Shown here: positions 58,958-64,000 of the stretch, in pieces
How the letters are laid out: each line of letters begins with the position of its first letter
Position numbering within the stretch: the first letter of the stretch is position 1
Source of the DNA: Lytechinus pictus
Taxonomy: Eukaryota > Echinodermata > Echinoidea > Temnopleuroida > Toxopneustidae
Length of the DNA stretch: 64,000 bases
NCBI RefSeq assembly: GCF_037042905.1
Contig: NC_087249.1
Span: forward strand, 13,827,201-13,891,200
Reading direction: 5' to 3'
The notes under the pieces: generated by a model
Told to the model about the DNA's origin: nothing
Seen by the model: the letters and a program-made list of their open reading frames with translations, nothing else
Databases searched by the model: none
Made by a program: the position numbers and the translations under genes

Positions 58958-59621
58958 ATTTCCATGGTTGTCTCAAGTACATAGGAAAGGAGCCCCTGAT
59001 CAATTTGTTGTACATTTGGTCTCTTGCTTACCTTGCTTGTCTTGCCAGCACATTTGCTCTGTGCTAGGATCTCATTGGTTATTAATCTACATACCAACTT
59101 TTTAGCAAAGTTCTTTATTGAAGAGGAGTTTGCCTGGATAGACATCAAAGTTGCGGATGACAGAGGGATTGTTGCCTCCTTGGATGCACTAACATCATCC
59201 GATCCAGCTACGGATGATGCTATGGGTTCGGCTACGGGTACCGCTACGGGTACGGCTATATGGTTATTATTATTGAAGTTGGTGTTCAATTTTTCAACGT
59301 TGCCATTCAACCTCTCTAAAGCAACTGCAATCCTATACAAACTTTTTGACACTGATTTACTACCATAACAGCTTTTGCCGTTCTTTCTCTCCTCTCTCTC
59401 TCTCTCTCGCCCTTCTCAATCACTTCATCCACCCACTCACTCTCCCATCCATCCTCTCCCTCTTCTCCACCCTCTCTCTCACTCTCCAACTCTTCCTCTT
59501 CCTCTCTCACACTCTCTGTTTCACTCTCTCTCTGTTCTCCATCCTCTCCCTCACACCCTAACTCTTCTTCCTCTCTCGCATTCTCTCTCTTCTCCTTCTC
59601 TCTGACTCTCACTCTCCTCAT
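58958..59621 (-). pseudogene. BEN-like exon, array copy 5 with expanded Glu/Arg tract
   Basis: The BEN-like and coiled-coil parts are open (from SKSLYRIAVALERLNGN on), but an 8-bp (GA)n expansion upstream shifts the frame relative to copies 1 and 6. The 5' side merges into a purine-rich minisatellite (GAGAGAGGATGGAGA-like units) encoding Glu/Arg-rich sequence up to about 59.68 kb, and the TTGCTAAG acceptor is not seen. Confidence 0.55.
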
Positions 59622-59700
59622 CCTCTCTCATTCTTTTCTCCATCCTCTCTCTTCCTCTCTTTTTTACATCTAGTGACCTCACCCCACTTGGCTGCGTAAT
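59400..59700 (-). repeat. Purine-rich (minus) minisatellite
   Basis: CTCTC/CATCCTCTC units on the plus strand; the block CTCCAACTCTTCCTCTTCCT through TTTTACATCTAGTGACCTCA is repeated at 63843-64000. It appears to have grown from the start of the BEN-like exon, whose 61.98-kb copy has two such units (GAGGATGGAGAAGAGGGAGA). Confidence 0.8.
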
Positions 59701-59861
59701 CTGATTTCTGGCTTCCCCTTGTCCAACTACCATACAACTCTGCAGGGAAAAAAACAACAATGAAAAAATGCATTTTAGTTGTCATATTTTTTCTCAATTA
59801 AATAGAATTATGTCTCCTCCCCGATGAGAGAATGCGGCACACATTTTATTATGAAATACAC

Positions 59862-60119
59862 TTATTGGGGGGAAAAATACCCTTTTTTTATCACAGAATA
59901 CAATTTTTCATTCCCAGAGGCTGGCAGGTCTGCTCTAACGACGTCATCTCCATTGCCCTCCTCATGTTTGCTGTGTAATGCATCTGCATACATTAAGGTA
60001 TGTCCCTTCTCAAGGTATTTAAAGTTGATTTCTTCAGACCCCTCTCACTCGCTGCTCACCTCGGCTACCATTGAGGTAAATATGGTCCAGTTCTTATTTT
60101 CGGCTGTGCTCTTGTCCAT
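59862..60119 (-). pseudogene. Transposon-derived ORF fragment
   Basis: Reads on the minus strand from an ATG at 60119 (MDKSTAENKNWTIFTSMVAE), is broken by TGA at 60045-60047, then continues INFKYLEKGHTLMYADALHS to TAA at 59862. The FLEKGHT-x-M-x-D-x-x-H pattern resembles the C-terminal part of a transposase-like family common in invertebrates; the name is not certain. One stop and no upstream catalytic part are seen. Confidence 0.4.
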
Positions 60120-60271
60120 ATAAAATGTGAATTGCATGCCGTCTCTGTATTGGATTAAGTTGATGAATTTGATATATAAACTGTCGACATCTTCATTTTA
60201 TCCTGCTACTGATTCATGCCTCACAATACCAGTTACTGGGTCTCCAGTTGACTCGTTCAAGTAGATCACAG

Positions 60272-60545
60272 GCACCTGAGTGGGATTCCTTGATATTGGT
60301 GCAGTTGTTCTCTTTCCCAGACCTGATCAGTGAGAGAACGATCCACACACAATCCATGTACGTCGGCCAAATTGTGCATTTTTCCCCAAGAGATTCTTTT
60401 TACATGTCCTCTTTGAAGCTCTCATATGAAGCCATTAACATATTAAAGTCTGCATTGGCCATGGCTTCATCCAGTATTTCCTTTGTTGGATCAAATTTGT
60501 TCTGGGAAGATGCCCTTGGATACTTCTGATAAACTGGAAAATACA
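60272..60545 (-). repeat. Segmental duplication of the BEN-locus 3' end (copy A)
   Basis: Counterpart of 53551-53830; see that entry for the shared words. Contains the terminal exon at 60400-60533. Confidence 0.9.
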
Positions 60546-62528
60546 TCTAACAAGTATTTAACAAGAACCTGTCAAAAAGGATCCTTTCTGAGCACTTTAC
60601 CGTAGTCTTGTGGCAGTGCATACTTCTGTTGAAGTTCTTCAGGGGGAATGAATTTCTTACTGGTAATTAATACCGTGGACTGGCATGCATTAAAAATTGT
60701 ACCAAACACAGGCCTTGAAATGCCAAACTATACATACATGTAACTAAAATATATATGCTTATAATCCATTCAAAAGAAAAATAAAATGTGTTTTCTTGTA
60801 GATGCAACAGTATCTAGTGCGGCTGCAGCTTGCGTCCCCCACTCAAGCTCTATCCTTGGTGGTAGTTCTTGTGTCTCATCTACATCATGCATGGCATACA
60901 GTAGGCATCGACACAATGCAACCTTGGCCTGTAAAGTTGGTGCATCGTCTATCAAGAGGGTCTGTTCCTGCTGGAAGAGAGCTCCTACTTGCAATGCCTC
61001 TGATGGAGAAAGTTCTTCATATACTTTGACTAAAACTCGCCTGTAGCATGAATACCTGAAAAGGGAGAGAGAGAGCAAACCTCACAAATTTTGAGTTCTT
61101 AGTCATGAATGCAGTCCTCACTGAAATACTAAATGCATTTATTGGAACAATACAAATTTGTAAGATGACTAATCATAAGATATGTGGCATATCACATCAA
61201 TCCTGCATGTAACTTTAGCAACTGCTTCATAATGATTAGTAAATAAAATAAAAAGACAATGTGACTGACAAAACTGTCTTGTTGTACACACAAGCTGGCT
61301 TGCAATGTGTTTACTACCTGCAACAATCTTGAACTTAATCTTATATCCTTTTCAGACTTTAAAAAAATCCTAAACCCAGGAAATAAACGTAGGTGGGATT
61401 AAGGCTGGATTTCCCAGGGTTTAACTTAGCCCACTTCTGTGAAAGAAATAATCACACAATGATAAATAAGTAATAACTCCATACATTTCCATGGTTGTCT
61501 CGAGTACGTAGGAGAGGAGCCCCTGATCAATCTGTTGTACATTTGGTCTCTTGCTTACCTTGCTTGTCTTGCCAGCACAGTTGCTCTGTGCTAGAACCTC
61601 ATTTGTAATTAATCTACAAACTAACTTTTTTGCAAAATTCTTCATTGAGGATGAGTTTGCCTGGATAGACTTGAGCGTTGTGGAAGAGAGAGGGATAGTT
61701 GCCTCCTCGGATGCACTAACATCATCCGATTCGTCTACGGATGATGCTATGATTTCGGCTACGGGTACGGCTACATGGTTATTATTATTGAAGTTGCTGT
61801 TCAATTTTTCAATGTTGCCATTCAACCTCTCTAAAGCAACTGCAATCCTATACAAACTTTTTGACACTGATTTACTACCATAACAGCTTTTGCCGTTCTT
61901 TCTTCCCTCTCTCTCGCCCCTCATACTCACTTCATACACCCACTCACTCTCCCATCCATCCTCTCCCTCTTCTCCATCCTCTCTAGCAAGAATACACATA
62001 ATTATGATACAAAATATGATATACATCTTTCATAATAGGTGAGGTATGAAAAAGTATAAATTAGCAAAATAGGTGAGGTATGAAAAAGTATAAATCAGCA
62101 AAAAAGCTAAAATTAGTTAATTGTGTAAGAAGTAATAAAATCTGATATGAATCAATGTTATCATAATGTTTTAATATTATGATTTCATGGAATTATGACA
62201 AAGGATTCCTGTTTGGGGTCCAGAAGTAATTTCAAATATGCAAAATAAATTTATATAGAACAATTCTTCTAGAGACGGAAATATTAAATACAATGTCCAC
62301 GCTACATGTATATGATTGGGATGTTTTTGTATTCCTAAAAATGTCCATATGTATTTTGCTTTAGTTTTTTATCCTTTCAAACAAACCCATGCTGTCAGCA
62401 AGTACAATAGTTTTGCAAAACAGGCCTACAAGTAAAAGCCGTGATAGTTTGAACAATATAATTTTGGAATAAATTACACACTCACCACTGATAATTTCTT
62501 GAATTGCTTCGCTTCCTTCCAATTCCAT
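60400..62528 (-). CDS. Coiled-coil plus BEN-like protein gene (copy A)
   Basis: Exons on the minus strand: 62528-62486 (ATG), 61980-61485, 61055 to an unresolved end (open to TGA at 60770), 60659-60601 and 60533-60400 (TAA). Phases match at junction 1 (phase 1), junction 2 (phase 2) and junction 4 (phase 1). The protein has an acidic/basic start, a coiled coil (about 55-78), a Ser/Glu linker, and a BEN-like domain (about 128-200: FAKKLVCRLITNEVL, AQSNCAGKTSK, VQQIDQGLLSYVLETTMEM, then YSCYRRVLVKVYEEL after splicing). BEN domains bind DNA or chromatin partners and also occur in transposon and viral proteins, so the gene could be host or element-derived. Exon 3 to 4 does not join cleanly. Confidence 0.6.
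60601..60659 (-). CDS. BEN-like gene, short penultimate exon
   Basis: 59 bp, acceptor TTAATTACCAG, donor GTAAAG, phase 2 in and 1 out. Encodes KKFIPPEELQQKYALPQDY plus split codons. Its phase-1 exit fits the TTTTCCAG acceptor of the terminal exon, giving ...DYVYQKYPRA.... No counterpart was recognised near 53.9 kb. Confidence 0.6.
60770..61055 (-). CDS. BEN-like gene, exon 3 (3' edge unresolved)
   Basis: A strong acceptor (CTCTCTCCCTTTTCAG) opens YSCYRRVLVKVYEELSPSEA, then LQVGALFQQEQTLLIDDAPT, LQAKVALCRCLLYAMHDVDE and ELPPRIELEWGTQAAAALD, running to TGA at 60770-60772. The first 15 residues would complete the BEN-like fold. No canonical donor in phase 2 is apparent near the end; GTATGC at about 60894 is the best phase-compatible site. 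The exon may instead be terminal in some transcripts. Confidence 0.6.
61485..61980 (-). CDS. BEN-like gene, exon 2 (copy 6, intact)
   Basis: 496 bp between an acceptor in TTGCTAGAG and the donor GTATGG, fully open. Differs from the array copies by a longer Glu/Asp-rich start (EDGEEGEDGWESEW) and by changes such as VLAQSN for ILAQSN. A second strong donor GTAAGC lies inside (after GKTSK, about 61557) and could truncate the BEN-like part. Confidence 0.65.
62486..62528 (-). CDS. BEN-like gene, ATG exon
   Basis: MELEGSEAIQEIIS plus one base, then the donor GTGAGTGTGT. Phase 1, matching exon 2 when the AG at 61982-61981 is used as acceptor. Upstream within 100 bp there is no TATA-like box; the true transcription start is not visible. 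Confidence 0.55.
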
Positions 62529-63837
62529 GTTCAAACTTTAGATGTACTGACTACTGTATCCTACTGGGCCGGGGATGTCGTCAAAAAATCGGAATGTGAA
62601 ACAAAGATAATTAATTTGTCTAATTTAAACTCTAGAGACAAAAAATAAATAAAAGAAGTAAATTTTGTTGATTCATAATTAAATCATTTAAAGGAAACCA
62701 ACACCCAATGATAGAATCAACCTGAAAAGGAAAGAGATGTAACTAAAAACATTGATAGGCGTAATATCATGGTTCTATACAGATCTAGATTTATTAACGC
62801 CCAAAACTTATCCATAAAGTGTTTAAGAGGAATTTTAGCTCTTTCTGATGGTTTGATTTTTTTTTTAAATTTAGATACCAGATCACAATGAAAAATTACG
62901 ACAAAGTGAAAAAAAAACAATTTTCATTTTCCTACAGAATGGGGACATGACAATCTCAACACACACACACAAATAATGGTTTGCAATTTATCTCTAAATC
63001 CTCATCTCAAATAATCATATATTATAGACTTGTCCTTACTGTCAAAAGAAGCCCTTGAATTTTCTTTTTCCATACCAAGGGTCAGGGAGATCCGGCCCGC
63101 GAAGCGGGCGGGCCGGAGGCCTGGGCCAGACAGGCCAAGCACAAAATCATCTGATCAATTCAGATCACATTTTTCTAGCAGGTTTAATTTCCCGAAAAAT
63201 GTACCATTTTTATCCTAAATCAGCCTGTTTTATGCCAACACTTTTCATTGTGGCTTCAGACACCGTAAAATAAATCTAGGTCTCTAAGTTAGTTCAATAT
63301 TTTACATGAAGATATACGGTATATAACCTACCCCTTCTTGCATGAGATGAGCCGGGTCGCCGAGTGCATTCAAATTTAACAGTTTATCCAAAACTGAAGT
63401 GAACGCCCGATTCTTGCACGCATTGAGTCTACGCTGTCTTCGAGCTGAATTTTACTTTAGGTAAAAAATATTTTTTTTTGCTTACAAATTCTACTTTGGG
63501 AGCCAATTTTATTTAGGGAAATTAAGTATTAAATGATCAAATTTAAAAAAAGAACGAAAAATAGCCGACTTTGATAATTGAAATGTAATTAAGTTTAATG
63601 TTGTCTGCCATTTTGAAGACACCGTCAAACCTCAGATTGGTCAATTATTAGCCTGCTACTTCTCACCAACCACGCACGGTGATCCATAAATATCATCTCG
63701 CCGAGTGTGCCACCGATTCTGCAGCATCGGTGACTCACTCAGCGTCTATGCCACCGGTGCGAAGTTTACTACACAACCCTACGGCATTGTGAGTCTCCGG
63801 TGCAACGCGGGATGAGTCACCGGTGCAATATTTATCG
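62529..63837. other. Upstream region of the BEN-like gene
   Basis: AT-rich, no further exon seen. It contains a GC-rich hairpin at 63089-63120 (CCGGCCCGCGAAGCGGGCGGGCCGG-type). That sequence shares CGCGAAGCGGGCGGG with 44340-44356. Near 63.72-63.82 kb the word CACCGGTGC or a close variant occurs three times. A CCAAT box on the minus strand (ATTGG at about 63637) is the only promoter-like hint. Confidence 0.4.
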
Positions 63838-64000
63838 CTCACTCTCCAACTCTTCCTCTTCCTCTCTCACACTCTCTGTTCCACCTCTCTGTTCTCCATC
63901 CTCTCCCTCTTCTCCATCCTCTCTCTCTCTCTCTTCATCCTCTCTCTCACTCCTTTTCTCCATCCTCTCTTTTTTACATCTAGTGACCTCACCCCACTTG
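63838..64000 (-). repeat. Duplicate of the 59.48-59.70-kb minisatellite, cut by the window end
   Basis: CTCTCCAACTCTTCCTCTTC at the start and TTTTTTACATCTAGTGACCT near the end match 59480-59690 with fewer internal units. This suggests that a further BEN-like array or gene copy continues beyond the window. Confidence 0.75.

Larger units (their letters stand above)
55272..59440 (-). repeat. Five ~830-bp tandem units each holding a BEN-like exon
   Basis: The word CTTGTACTTCTGAAA recurs at 55281, 56107, 56942, 57770 and 58611, giving unit lengths 826, 835, 828, 841 and about 830. Each unit has the same order: that word, a ~250-bp spacer (CCTCCACCAGCCTG, GGCTGGTCACATGACA), the palindrome TTACTGTTTATAAAACAGTAA, then on the minus strand the BEN-like exon ending at AAAT|GTATGG. 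Units differ by scattered substitutions and small indels. A sixth exon copy without the spacer lies at 61485-61980. Confidence 0.95.

Noticed and set aside
55695..61883. Plus-strand ORFs of 104-114 codons repeated in every BEN-like unit
   Set aside because: They are antisense shadows of the exons; the minus frame has splice sites and domain resemblance, and the plus frame has neither.

Overview
The window looks like a repeat-rich, AT-rich stretch of an invertebrate deuterostome genome, most likely an echinoderm and probably a sea urchin. This is inferred from a metazoan-type split gene with canonical GT/AG introns, tRNA-derived SINEs with a shared body, palindromic TTAA-flanked elements, hAT-like short elements with 8-bp target duplications, and microsatellites. 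There are no operons, ribosome binding sites, rRNA genes or CRISPR arrays. No database search was possible, so the species is unproven.

Layout. From 1 to about 37 kb I find no convincing protein-coding gene. This part is a mosaic of repeats: SINEs (2.0, 5.7, 6.9, 19.1 and 29.4 kb), one sequence that folds as a perfect tRNA cloverleaf (18.4 kb), a three-copy family of CACAGTGTG-rich hairpin elements (7.2, 12.7, 26.0 kb), large palindromic elements (20.0, 22.0, 27.0, 36.1 kb), G-run-containing inverted-repeat elements (30.3, 33.2, 33.7 kb) and a 1.5-kb hAT-like element carrying a 0.7-kb polypurine tract (34.5-36.0 kb). From 37.3 to 39.5 kb lies a decayed, unrecognised coding region, best read on the minus strand.

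From 40.8 to 53.5 kb lies the one confidently identified gene, on the plus strand. It is PPCDC (phosphopantothenoylcysteine decarboxylase, coenzyme A biosynthesis), five coding exons encoding 204 residues, with all splice phases consistent. Its introns carry many repeats, including a Penelope-like 3' end with a hammerhead-like core, a BED-finger transposon fragment, TTAA palindromes, a 450-bp TA-flanked MITE, and a tandem array with repeated AGGTCAAAGGTCA motifs. A related array sits just upstream of exon 1.

From 53.6 kb to the end, convergent with PPCDC, is a minus-strand locus encoding a coiled-coil plus BEN-like protein. One set of exons (62.5 to 60.4 kb) has an ATG exon and mostly consistent phases. 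Downstream (59.4 to 55.3 kb) the BEN-like exon and its flanks are repeated five times in tandem at about 830 bp. Only the last unit keeps an intact exon frame; the other four carry frameshifts. A duplicated terminal exon lies at 53.7-53.8 kb. The most unusual structures are this exon array, the motif-bearing arrays around PPCDC, and several nested insertions whose target sites can be read directly.
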